Positions 55,839-64,000 of a stretch of DNA of 64,000 bases are shown in pieces. The DNA lies in contig OZ223307.1 of assembly GCA_965140765.1 (NCBI GenBank), positions 248,001 to 312,000 of the forward strand, read 5' to 3'. Source of the DNA: Sunxiuqinia sp963678245. Lineage in GTDB: Bacteria > Bacteroidota > Bacteroidia > Bacteroidales > Prolixibacteraceae. Each line of letters starts with the position of its first letter. The first letter of the stretch is position 1. Below the pieces are notes generated by a model. That model searched no databases. It was not told the DNA's origin and saw nothing but the letters and a program-made list of their open reading frames with translations. Made by a program: the position numbers and the translations under genes.

Positions 55839-55839
55839 A

Positions 55840-58296
55840 TTAAAAGCTTTTGAATTTGAACCGGTAACTTATGGAGGGCATAAAACGGAATATGGAAAAA
55901 TTTTTAAACTTTAATTTTCCTTCTTCTTTTTTGGTATAAATTACAAACGGATTATTTCTACCGTAGGCATTATAAATGGAAAAATTCCAGATTCTCTCTC
56001 CTCTTTTTTTCTGCTTAATTAAATTGATCCCCAAATCCAGCCGATGATAATCAGGAAGTCTTGCCTGATTAATTCCACTGTAGTAGGTAATCGATTGCGG
56101 CGAATAAACTTGATTGCTGGAAAAACCGAACTCTTCCAAAGCTCCGGAAACAGGAGAGCGTTCATAAATCTCCTGCCCTTTGTATAATGTTGAGGAGATC
56201 GTCACAGGAACACCGGTGCTATAAGTCCAAGTCAATGATAACTCAATGTTTTTGTTCAATTTATGCACTGCTACAACATTGATTCTGTTCCTGCTATCAT
56301 ACCGAAAAGGAAACGTGTGTCCGCTATTCAACTCGGAAAATCTGCGGGTTGCCCACGAGAGCGTGTACCCAATCCACCCCGTGGTTTTACCTTCGTTTTT
56401 TCGTAATAGCCATTCCGCGCCATGACTTTCGCCATCTCCAGTAATTACTTTGCTTGTCCAATCATTATCCAAGGTAAAAAACGACTCCCCGTTTTTATAA
56501 TTTATGACCCCCTCCATTTTCTTATAGTACAAGGCCGCTGACAGTAAAACCGATGATCCTAAATTATAGTGAGCTCCTATATCGAAGGTCAAAGCAGAAG
56601 CTGGCCTGATTTCCCTTAACGATGGCACCCAAATATCAACCGGAAATGAAGTCCCGTTATTCACCAAAAGATGAATGGGTTGAGCCATCCATGAAACTGA
56701 TGCTTTTACAGATGATTTAGTGTTAATTCTGAAATCACATGAAAAGCGGGGCTGAAACGAGTAGTAGGGATTGTTCTTTCTTGAAAATAATAAGACATTC
56801 ATGCCAGCATTCAAATGGAGCCACCCGGTTGGATTAATGTGATTTTCGAAATACCCATCTAACTCAACAACATTGTCATCCGACTTTTCCGTTTCATATT
56901 GAAAATTATCATCCGGATCTGACACTGATCGATACTGCATAATTAAGTTACCGGGTACAAAATGATGGGTAACCACTTTCCCTCCAAACTTCGTGTTCCA
57001 AGCAGAAGACATGGCATAATCAAAGTCGATCTTTAGTCCTAAATCACGAATACTCGAGGCATTCAAATAGTTGATTGATTCGATTAGCGTATCGCTTAAC
57101 TGTTCTTCAACTGAATTATTTTTAAACGCGGTATTATAATGGTAGCGAGAGAAAACAATCGTGGTATTTGCGAATAACTTCGAGCTAAATATTTTATTCC
57201 ATCTCGCAGTGGCAGTGATGTTTCCCCATTGGTTTTCCATCTTAGTCTTTGTTTCAGTATTGCCGTCTAATTCAGAGACATCCAACATTTGGCTGGTACT
57301 TGTCTCATGTTCGTTGATATGAAGTCGGTCCCTGCCCGTGTACAAGCTTAAATACAAACGGTTATTTTTATTAAGTATGAAATTAGATTTTACATTCAGA
57401 TCATAAAAACCATATCCTAAATTCGTTTTCAGAGATCCACCTCCTACTTTTTTCTGTTTAAAAGACGTGAGAGGTGTGTAAAACAAATCGGCATAAGTTC
57501 TTCTTGCAGCAACTAAAAACGAAGATTTCCCTTTTTTTATAGGGCTTTCATAAACCACTTTGGATGAAATCGTCCCCACAGAAATGTCCAGGTTCTTTTT
57601 GTATAAATTACCTTCTTTCAAGCGTACATCGATGACCGAAGACAGTCGCCCCTCATAACGAGCAGGAAAGCCACCTTTATAAACATCAACACTTTTTACA
57701 GCTTCGGGCGTGAAAACAGAAAAGAAACCGAACAAGTGATTGATATTGTAAACAGGAACTCCATCAAGCAGGATTAGGTTTTGGCTGGCATCTCCTCCTC
57801 GAACGTATAAACCAGAACTCCCTTCCTTGCCCATCTGAATCCCGGGCAAAAGTTGTAAACTTTTAATGATATCCCGTTCGCCCAATAGTCCCGGAATCTT
57901 TTCTAACTGATTGCCGATAAGCGCAATTCGATCTGGAGCACCCTGACTATTGACATTCTCCGATCTGCCCTTGACAACAATTGAATGCAATTCGTTATCG
58001 GTTTTGAGAGCTATCGTAAGTCGCAAGTCGGACTCAGCTTTTTTGCGAACAATCTTCTTTTCGTAGCCAACATATGAGATTTCCAGTACCACGGAATCAT
58101 TTGCACTGACAGGAATACTAAAAAAACCATAGTCATTGCTAATTACACCTGTACCTGTGTGCAGGTTGTAAACATGTGCATGAATTAATGTTTCTCCAGT
58201 CTCTATGTCTACGACAGTACCACCAACCTGAACATTTTGTCCATGCGAGTAAATACATACCATCACTAAGGCTAGAACACTCAATACTTCCCTCAT
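55840..58296 (-). CDS. TonB-dependent receptor, partner of DUF4249
   Basis: 818 residues. After the signal (IYSHGQ) a CarboxypepD_reg-like domain follows (QVGGTVVDIETGETLIHAHV), then the plug (LPGIQMGKEGSSGLYVRGGD, then NLILLDGVPVYNINHLFGFF) and a beta-barrel ending FMPSISYRFKFKSF. No STN domain is visible, so sigma signalling is not expected. It and DUF4249 form an operon. Confidence 0.88.
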   Translation of the reverse strand: MREVLSVLALVMVCIYSHGQNVQVGGTVVDIETGETLIHAHVYNLHTGTGVISNDYGFFSIPVSANDSVVLEISYVGYEKKIVRKKAESDLRLTIALKTDNELHSIVVKGRSENVNSQGAPDRIALIGNQLEKIPGLLGERDIIKSLQLLPGIQMGKEGSSGLYVRGGDASQNLILLDGVPVYNINHLFGFFSVFTPEAVKSVDVYKGGFPARYEGRLSSVIDVRLKEGNLYKKNLDISVGTISSKVVYESPIKKGKSSFLVAARRTYADLFYTPLTSFKQKKVGGGSLKTNLGYGFYDLNVKSNFILNKNNRLYLSLYTGRDRLHINEHETSTSQMLDVSELDGNTETKTKMENQWGNITATARWNKIFSSKLFANTTIVFSRYHYNTAFKNNSVEEQLSDTLIESINYLNASSIRDLGLKIDFDYAMSSAWNTKFGGKVVTHHFVPGNLIMQYRSVSDPDDNFQYETEKSDDNVVELDGYFENHINPTGWLHLNAGMNVLLFSRKNNPYYSFQPRFSCDFRINTKSSVKASVSWMAQPIHLLVNNGTSFPVDIWVPSLREIRPASALTFDIGAHYNLGSSVLLSAALYYKKMEGVINYKNGESFFTLDNDWTSKVITGDGESHGAEWLLRKNEGKTTGWIGYTLSWATRRFSELNSGHTFPFRYDSRNRINVVAVHKLNKNIELSLTWTYSTGVPVTISSTLYKGQEIYERSPVSGALEEFGFSSNQVYSPQSITYYSGINQARLPDYHRLDLGINLIKQKKRGERIWNFSIYNAYGRNNPFVIYTKKEEGKLKFKNFSIFRFMPSISYRFKFKSF

Positions 58297-58404
58297 CTAG
58301 TGTCGTTAAGATTAGTACGCATAAGTTTTTTTATAACGTATCTACTGTGATGAAAAAAACAATACTGGCTATCGTTTTATTGTACATAACCAGCATTGTT
58401 TTGT

Positions 58405-58766
58405 CTAATTAATTGAAATTGTCACTTTATTTGATTCGCCGATCCCACTAGACCAAAAGGTTGCATGAAATTTACGAATATTAAAACTTGAATATATGGG
58501 ATGAGTTTCATAATACACGTTATCAACATAATGAACCCTTACTGTCTTTCTAGTTTCCCCTATGTGAGTATTTGAAAACGACCCGCTATAGCCGTCTGAC
58601 TCCAAAGAACCATTTACACCCCCCACCCAATCAATTGACTGTTCAATAATATCATAAGTAGCCTCATTATTTCTCCACTTCTTAGGTATCCCACGATATT
58701 TCTCTTGATTGAGAACTAATGTAAGAGAGTAACCCGTTTTATAATTTCCTAAGTTTACATTTTCTT
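58405..58766 (-). pseudogene. 3' remnant of an IS110-interrupted lipoprotein gene
   Basis: An open frame without any ATG runs from about 58766 to the stop at 58405. It begins near NLGNYKTGYSLTLVL, continues KYRGIPKKWRNNEATYDIIE, and ends SSGIGESNKVTISIN. It looks like the C-terminal domain of a secreted Bacteroidota protein. The 5' part is probably the gene at 60004-60765 on the same strand across the IS110 element. The exact junction is not resolved. Confidence 0.6.
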
Positions 58767-58769
58767 ATC

Positions 58770-58949
58770 TTTTATCAATAAACAGAAAGAACGAAAGAGT
58801 GGAGTAAGGTTGAGTTACAATTTAGGCCATCAGAGCCTGTCAACAAAGATTATCACCACTCTTTTACTACTGCAATACGATCAGTTCTCTGGGCTAAAAG
58901 CCTGTTTTTAGGTTGCTATATTACCGTAGATTCGTTCTTTCATAATCTA
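58770..58949 (+). ncRNA. Candidate bridge-RNA region of the IS110 element
   Basis: IS110-subgroup elements such as IS621 encode a bridge RNA of about 177 bases in the left non-coding end. This gap has a matching length and position. I did not fold it or identify the guide loops, so the assignment is by position only. Confidence 0.4.
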
Positions 58950-59927
58950 ATGGTTATGTATAAAAGTAAACATTTTATTGGAGTTGACATCTCAAAAGAG
59001 ACATTCGATGTATGGGATTTATCAACAGGGCATCATTGTTACAGTAATGATTCAAAGGGTTTTCGCTTGTTTTACAAATTAATGAAGTCCAACACTCATT
59101 GCGTGATGGAATCAACCGGAAGTTATTACCAACAGCTTGCCGTTTTCCTCTACCAAAAAGGGATTGAAGTTTCTGTGGTAAATCCTTTAACCATTAAACG
59201 TTTTATTCAGATGAAGCTGCAGCAGAATAAAACCGATAAGAGTGATGCTCGAATGATTGCATTGTTTGCTCAGGAACAACCACTTAAACAATGGATTCCG
59301 GAACCTGAATACATCGAAAAGAGTAAGCAGCTTCAGAAAGTTGTAGTGTTATATTTAAAGCAGAATACAGCCTTAAAGAACCATATCCAGGGACTGGAAA
59401 GCAGGGGTGTTAAAACGGGCAGGATTATCACTTCATTGAAACGTCAGCTACGTCATGTTAACGATGAGATTGTCCTTTTGGAACAGGAGATTGAAGTGCT
59501 TATAAAACAACACGATGGTGATTTATTGAGCAATATAACTTCTATTCCCGGAGTGGGAAAAAAGACTGCAGTTTACCTGATAATTATGAGTAATGGCTTT
59601 CGGAACTTCGATAACTACCGTCAGGTATCCGCATTCTTTGGACTGGCTCCTACGGAACATACTTCAGGTACAAGTATAAACGGGCAGTCCCGAATCAGTA
59701 AACGGGGCAATCCGAATATGCGCAACCATTTGTTTATGTGCAGTTTTACAGCCAGTAAATGCAATCCTCAGTGCCATGCATTGTATCAACGAATTGTAAC
59801 CAAAGGAAAGTCAAAAAAGCTAGCTTTAATTGCTGTATGCAACAAATTGGTCAAACAAGCTTTTGCCATTGCCAAATCAGGGATACCATACGATCCGGCC
59901 TATCGAAGTACCATCGTCGGTCAATAA
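58950..59927 (+). CDS. IS110-family transposase (DEDD recombinase)
   Basis: 325 residues. The N-terminal RuvC-like DEDD set is visible: D13 in GVDISKE, E54 in MESTGSYY, D96 and D99 in KTDKSDARMI. The C-terminal Tnp domain has SIPGVGKKTAVYLI, then FFGLAPTEHTSGTS and SRISKRGNPNMR, which contains the serine region used for recombination. Length matches the IS621 class. The gene looks intact. Confidence 0.92.
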   Translation: MVMYKSKHFIGVDISKETFDVWDLSTGHHCYSNDSKGFRLFYKLMKSNTHCVMESTGSYYQQLAVFLYQKGIEVSVVNPLTIKRFIQMKLQQNKTDKSDARMIALFAQEQPLKQWIPEPEYIEKSKQLQKVVVLYLKQNTALKNHIQGLESRGVKTGRIITSLKRQLRHVNDEIVLLEQEIEVLIKQHDGDLLSNITSIPGVGKKTAVYLIIMSNGFRNFDNYRQVSAFFGLAPTEHTSGTSINGQSRISKRGNPNMRNHLFMCSFTASKCNPQCHALYQRIVTKGKSKKLALIAVCNKLVKQAFAIAKSGIPYDPAYRSTIVGQ

Positions 59928-60003
59928 TTTTTCTTTGGGAACAGCCCCCAAAAAAACAGGGTGTTTTAAATGAAAAATTATGGGTTTTTATTGGGTTTTA
60001 AGC

Positions 60004-60723
60004 TCAGTTCTTTGTTAGTCCTGTAAAAGGATCAAAATTCACAATCGTACTAAAAACAACTTCATCCAGAGAATAATTCAATCTTCTTTTTCCTACAGTT
60101 TGAGTGCCACCCTCAACAATAGCTGTCGACTTGAGTCTTTTGTTTCTACTAAACGGCTCAAAAACAATAACATTATCATCATCAACCTGAGCTGATTTCA
60201 ATGAATTATCTTTAAATTTACTCAACTGTTCCTGGTCTCCATCAAGTATAATATATTCCTTTTCTCTGGAAAATTTATAAAGCGAATTTTCTATCTTGAT
60301 AATTCCATCTTCATTTAATACGCTCGCCAGCCCAGTTGCATAAAATTTATAGCGAATATCTAGATCTTCACTAATTCTAAAAAAATCACTATATTTTTTA
60401 ACAAAACTATTTTTTTCATCTTGAGTTTTAATATTATCAGCTAGGTCATTGGTTTCATTCCTGAAAGTCTCCGCAGACTTAAAATTAAGACTATTCTCCC
60501 ATTCTTCCTTTTCGGTGTCTTCCATTTTTTCTATTTCCAATAGTATCCGATTAAAATCCTCAAGTGTTCTAAATACCAAATATCCACTCTCCTCATACAC
60601 TTCAGACTGTTCCTGAGTAAAGGCAACAGTTTCAGATTGCTCTACTGCGAGCTCGTCCTTCTGACAAGCACTAAAAATTGTTAACACGATTGCCACCATG
60701 GCAAAAAGATTAAACTTTTTCAT
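60004..60723 (-). CDS. Lipoprotein, probably truncated by IS110
   Basis: About 239 residues from MKKFNLFAMVAIVLTIFSAC, a lipobox-type signal, followed by QKDELAVEQSE and a helical acidic domain. The last residues FDPFTGLTKN end just at the IS110 right end. The remnant at 58405-58766 would supply the missing C-terminal domain. An earlier ATG at 60765 is possible but adds a non-signal extension. The function is unknown. Confidence 0.65.
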   Translation of the reverse strand: MKKFNLFAMVAIVLTIFSACQKDELAVEQSETVAFTQEQSEVYEESGYLVFRTLEDFNRILLEIEKMEDTEKEEWENSLNFKSAETFRNETNDLADNIKTQDEKNSFVKKYSDFFRISEDLDIRYKFYATGLASVLNEDGIIKIENSLYKFSREKEYIILDGDQEQLSKFKDNSLKSAQVDDDNVIVFEPFSRNKRLKSTAIVEGGTQTVGKRRLNYSLDEVVFSTIVNFDPFTGLTKN

Positions 60724-60788
60724 AATTTTACATTGTTTATGAGATGGGTAGCAGTAACTATCCATCCCGGTTAATAAACATTTATTTC

Positions 60789-60830
60789 AACCCGGCTTTC
60801 TGTAAAAAACAGTTAGCCGGGTTTTTCTTT
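60789..60830 (+). terminator. Terminator-like hairpin with no upstream + gene
   Basis: AACCCGGCT and AGCCGGGTT, inner pairing CTGT/ACAG, followed by TTTCTTT on the plus strand. It lies upstream of a minus-strand gene, so its transcript is unclear. Confidence 0.55.
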
Positions 60831-61210
60831 GGCCAAAGCTACAGAATAAACATTTAGTTATTCCGATTTTCGGGGAAAGGGGACCCTTAATTTTTGTTAA
60901 ATGGCGGTGTTCGCAAATCGCAAAAAGTGCCCTTCATTAAAATATTGAGGGGGTTCATTCAGAAAAAAGTGCGGTTCATCAAATTTTTAGAAGAGTTAAA
61001 AAAAACTTATTTATACCGCATATAAATAATTGGTTTGTACATAAGCCAGATATCTACGAAAAGTCAACAATTCGGAATTCAGAAAATACATCTCATAATT
61101 TAGATGAAACGAGCATGTAAAAACAGTCACACACAGAAGCATGATTATTTAAAGCGAGTTCAATCAAATACCGCTAAAAATTTTAACTTATAATGAGAAA
61201 AAAGATGCCT

Positions 61211-61245
61211 AAAAAAAAGCACCGGAAAATGACTCCCGGTGCTTT
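61211..61245 (-). terminator. Terminator of satP
   Basis: AAGCACCGG and CCGGTGCTT, read leftward, followed by a run of eight T. It lies 24 bases beyond the satP stop. Confidence 0.85.
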
Positions 61246-61268
61246 CTTACAGAATAATTAAATGAGTC

Positions 61269-61844
61269 TTATTTCCCTTTCAGCAAAGGCTTTCCATACT
61301 TCAGGATTTCACGTCCGACCAAATCGTTTAGAATTATTGCAGCCATCATATACCAGGCTGACAAAGCACAAACGATCAACACGATTGCAGCCACTGTGTT
61401 CATTATGTGAGGTCCAAAGTGTCCCAGGTCCAGAAAGATAAAACCCAGCAACAAAGTGGTGAAGGTGATGAACATAGCTTGATGAATAAACATGGAGCCG
61501 ATCCAAAAAATGGCGGTCAACAAAGTCCACCCAACCAGAAAAAGGCCCACATCGGTATGTGACGATTCGTACACGCCCAGGCTGTTTAACACCCAGATAA
61601 TTCCCAGTCCAATCCAGAATGCACCGTAGCTTGAAAAAGCAGCAAATCCAAAGTTATTACCCGTTTTTTGTTCCATAAATCCGGCGATTAACTGGGCTAG
61701 TCCTCCAAAAATAAAACCCATGGAGATAACTGGTCCCAAGCCGCACCAGCCCAGGTTATGAAATTGAAGTAAAAGAGTCGTCATGCCAAACCCCGCTAAT
61801 CCTACCACCGCAGGATTTCCTAATTTAATGTTGTTCATTGCCAA
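61269..61844 (-). CDS. satP: Acetate/succinate transporter, SatP (GPR1/FUN34/YaaH)
   Basis: 191 residues and six membrane helices. The N-terminal motif NPAVVGLAGFG, then GGLAQLIAGFMEQKTGNNFGF and AAFSSYGAFW, are the family hallmarks. It takes up acetate with protons. It is a single gene with its own terminator. Confidence 0.92.
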   Translation of the reverse strand: MAMNNIKLGNPAVVGLAGFGMTTLLLQFHNLGWCGLGPVISMGFIFGGLAQLIAGFMEQKTGNNFGFAAFSSYGAFWIGLGIIWVLNSLGVYESSHTDVGLFLVGWTLLTAIFWIGSMFIHQAMFITFTTLLLGFIFLDLGHFGPHIMNTVAAIVLIVCALSAWYMMAAIILNDLVGREILKYGKPLLKGK

Positions 61845-61974
61845 GTGAATTTAGTTGTTACTTTTTTTGATTTTGGCGCAAACCTAGTCAATAAATTAAA
61901 TCGACCGTTAACCTACACGACAAAGGATTACGTTCTCTGAAAAGATTAGCGATTTGGTAATGTAACCCGGCAAA

Positions 61975-63075
61975 CTACCATTCAATATGTTCATCGATAA
62001 AGCGAATCAGCCTATTGGCCATGGCCTGCTGTTCCTCGATACTGGGATGTCCGGGTGTTTCCTTAAACGGCATGAAAAACGAATAAATTTTCGGATCGTC
62101 TAAATTGAAAACGGCCTGTTCAATGTAACCCGGCCATTGCGAGTCTGTTCTTGTGGCATCCATATTCCCCAGCATGCAAATAATACTGGCTTGCGGATAT
62201 TGATCACGAATGCCGGCCACAAAGCTCTGATACGCCTGAATGATGTATTCATCGTTCGGTGCATTGCTCCCAAAATTGGCTTTAAACTCATCACGCTCCG
62301 GACGGTTAACTAACCAGGAATCATTCTGAAAAAGATTAATCACGACCACGTCGGGTGTATAACTGGAGAAATCCCATTGACTGGTAGAATCAGCTGGATT
62401 AAGACAATCATAAATATCGGACATGATGGAGGGAAACCAGCTAATCATGATACCTATTCCGCTCTTACAAATGCAGTGGTATCGGGCATCGAAGTGTCGG
62501 GCTGTGATTGCCGCGTAACTCAGATAGTTGTTTGTAAAGGTTCCGCTTGGACGGTCTTTCCCTGTGGTATCTTCCACGGCATAACCGGCTGTGATGGAGT
62601 TGCCATAAAATTCGATTTTTCGTTTTTTAGCTGGCGACTTGGGCAGCACTTGAGCATTGCCCTCTATTTTGAAACCATAAAAAGTGGTTGTACCACGGTC
62701 CCACTCCGTCCGTTTGAACAATTTCAGGGTATGTTTCCCGGGAGCCAGCCCCGAAGCCAGCGTGTAATATCTTTTCACCGTATCCAATTGCAGCAAAACC
62801 GTGCTATCCTGATCCAGTTGAATATTGAAATCGTTGGTGCCATTTTCATCACTCATCAGAGCCGAGATCGATTCCCCTTCAAAATTGATTTTAACCGAGG
62901 TGCCGGACCAATATAATTCAGCTCCTTTCACATTGCTCGTATCTATTCGCCCTTCATACCTAATTTGCGGGTTCGAATAGTTTAGTTTCAGATCAGCCTG
63001 CTGGGTAGTACAACTAGTGTTGACTGCAAAAAACAAAAAAGAGATCAGATAAAAGAGATTTTTTAGATTGCCCAT
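61975..63075 (-). CDS. SGNH/GDSL esterase, CE2-like
   Basis: 366 residues with lipobox NTSC. An N-terminal jelly-roll region (VKGAELYWSGTSVKINFEGE, about 30-145) precedes an SGNH hydrolase: IEFYGNSITAGYAVED (block I, catalytic Ser), VVVINLFQNDSW, and GHPSIEEQQ with the catalytic His. The two-domain order matches carbohydrate esterase family 2, which removes acetyl groups from polysaccharides. The acetate transporter next door, on the same strand, fits this role. Confidence 0.82.
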   Translation of the reverse strand: MGNLKNLFYLISFLFFAVNTSCTTQQADLKLNYSNPQIRYEGRIDTSNVKGAELYWSGTSVKINFEGESISALMSDENGTNDFNIQLDQDSTVLLQLDTVKRYYTLASGLAPGKHTLKLFKRTEWDRGTTTFYGFKIEGNAQVLPKSPAKKRKIEFYGNSITAGYAVEDTTGKDRPSGTFTNNYLSYAAITARHFDARYHCICKSGIGIMISWFPSIMSDIYDCLNPADSTSQWDFSSYTPDVVVINLFQNDSWLVNRPERDEFKANFGSNAPNDEYIIQAYQSFVAGIRDQYPQASIICMLGNMDATRTDSQWPGYIEQAVFNLDDPKIYSFFMPFKETPGHPSIEEQQAMANRLIRFIDEHIEW

Positions 63076-63215
63076 GTTCTGTGATGAATTGAATGAGTTG
63101 GATAATTCTATTCGTATTTTGAAGGGATTGAAGATACAAAAGTTTTTTAACGACGAAGTAGCGACCTGTTAATTTTAGAGAAAATTATAATTGAATTGAA
63201 TACGGATTGAGATTA

Positions 63216-63980
63216 TTAACTCGTTCTTTTGAGTTTTCCTATTTTTTCTGAAACGGTTCCACGCTCGGTTAACCGAACGATGGCTAAAACAGCACTGGCA
63301 ATCAACCCCGGCTGAAGGATTACACTTGTTTTATCGGCTACCCGCAAATCACGATCTTTCAGGCAAGCAGCAACATCAGAACTAGTTGTACTGAAAAATT
63401 TGTTGCCAAACTTCCAGGCTCCATCGCGAGCCAATTTCATGCTAAAATCAACCAGGTAGTCATCCACCTTTCCGGTCCATTTCAGTATAAATTTCAGGGC
63501 TGGCCAAACTGTCGACAAATCATCCTGTACATCATGAACCAAGGATGATAAAATCTCATTAATCCGGTTAAAATCAGCTTGAAGATCTACGATCATTTTT
63601 TCTCTTGAAACCTCCGCAGCAGCAATCCCCAAATCAAGATTAATATGAGCATTCATACCCATCAATAAATGCTGCAACACTATGGGCCAGTAATTCGTTG
63701 ACAAGTCGAACGCCTTTTGCCAGGAAAGCGTCATTGTCCTCTTGCTTTTATAAGTCCCCCACGCTTCAATGTATCGATTGGCGAACAACACATCGAATCG
63801 CTCCATGCGTTTACCATCATCAAAGTAATTGTTCTCAATTCCTTCTTTTACCTTGATCGTTACTTTTTGGTAGAGTGCCGCGAAGTATCCGGAAGGGTCA
63901 TTGTTTTGTATGCATTCCTGAATAATATACTCCAGTGTATCAATAACTTCTTCAATAGTATTGGGTCGCTTATTATTCAT
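63216..63980 (-). CDS. DUF5995 family protein
   Basis: 254 residues, cytoplasmic, helical. The segment YWPIVLQHLLMGMNAHINLDLG is the conserved centre of DUF5995. The function of the family is not known to me. It starts 20 bases before the window end, so its upstream context is unseen. Confidence 0.8.
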   Translation of the reverse strand: MNNKRPNTIEEVIDTLEYIIQECIQNNDPSGYFAALYQKVTIKVKEGIENNYFDDGKRMERFDVLFANRYIEAWGTYKSKRTMTLSWQKAFDLSTNYWPIVLQHLLMGMNAHINLDLGIAAAEVSREKMIVDLQADFNRINEILSSLVHDVQDDLSTVWPALKFILKWTGKVDDYLVDFSMKLARDGAWKFGNKFFSTTSSDVAACLKDRDLRVADKTSVILQPGLIASAVLAIVRLTERGTVSEKIGKLKRTS

Positions 63981-64000
63981 AGTAGGTAAGATTGAAGATC

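Larger units (their letters stand above)
58770..60000 (+). mobile_element. IS110-family insertion sequence (limits approximate)
   Basis: It consists of a single DEDD transposase plus about 180 non-coding bases before it and about 70 after. IS110 elements lack long terminal inverted repeats, so the limits are set from where the interrupted reading frame stops and resumes. Confidence 0.75.
60766..61268. other. Intergenic with hairpins, no gene seen
   Basis: A 503-base stretch holding the hairpins at 60789-60830 and 61211-61245 and a 9-bp dyad TTATTTATA/TATAAATAA at 61007-61029. No convincing coding frame was found. Confidence 0.5.

Noticed and set aside
58405..58626. Independent small gene starting at GTG 58626
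   Set aside because: The frame is open and coding-like well upstream to about 58766, so the GTG is internal to a truncated gene.
1..64000. CRISPR arrays or restriction/defence genes
   Set aside because: No regularly spaced short repeats and no Cas, nuclease-methylase or toxin-antitoxin families were recognised.

Overview
The window is a chromosomal segment of a Bacteroidota bacterium, probably a marine-type member of the Marinilabiliales/Prolixibacteraceae kind (lineage inferred). Support comes from the STN-domain SusC receptor with SusD under an ECF sigma/FecR pair, DUF4249 and DUF4302 lipoproteins, a fused CrtY(c-d) lycopene cyclase, an IntDOT-like integrase, NVEALA-like peptides, and a tRNA promoter with the Bacteroidota -7 box.

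Left chromosomal arm (1-11906). It opens with the 3' part of a TonB-dependent receptor and an SRPBCC/GyrI-like membrane protein. A divergent carotenoid locus follows. One arm is crtI-crtB-crtYcd; the other is crtD-cruF-crtW plus a TPR lipoprotein, with overlapping stops and starts. The enzymes fit an acyclic-end 1'-hydroxy-3',4'-didehydro, 4-keto monocyclic carotenoid of the deoxyflexixanthin type; no crtZ is present. A YhcH-family protein, a small membrane protein, a HEAT-like protein and tRNA-Gln(TTG) complete the arm.

Integrated element (11884-37757, about 25.9 kb). A 24-bp copy of the 3' end of tRNA-Gln occurs at both ends, and a 17-bp sequence is shared inside both ends. The element carries an integrase, a MobC/relaxase module without transfer machinery, and cargo. 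It is best read as an integrative mobilizable element. The cargo is the most novel part: a membrane-spanning TPR/HTH regulator, two NVEALA-like leader peptides (one with eight cysteines), an O-antigen-ligase-like membrane protein with TPRs, a 6-bladed beta-propeller lipoprotein, a CxxC thioredoxin-like protein, a decayed IS1182 element, a tripartite RND exporter with two permeases, a DUF1573 protein, a second-type signal peptidase I and a transglutaminase-like lipoprotein. I infer a peptide maturation/export or envelope-modification system.

Right chromosomal arm (37758-64000). It holds a POT-like MFS transporter, folK, sppA, lpxK, a purine nucleoside phosphorylase and a threonine-dehydratase-type enzyme. 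Then comes an ECF sigma/FecR/SusC/SusD/HExxH lipoprotein/DUF4302 operon, a DUF4249/TonB receptor pair, an IS110 element that appears to split a lipoprotein gene, a SatP acetate transporter, a CE2-like SGNH esterase and a DUF5995 protein.
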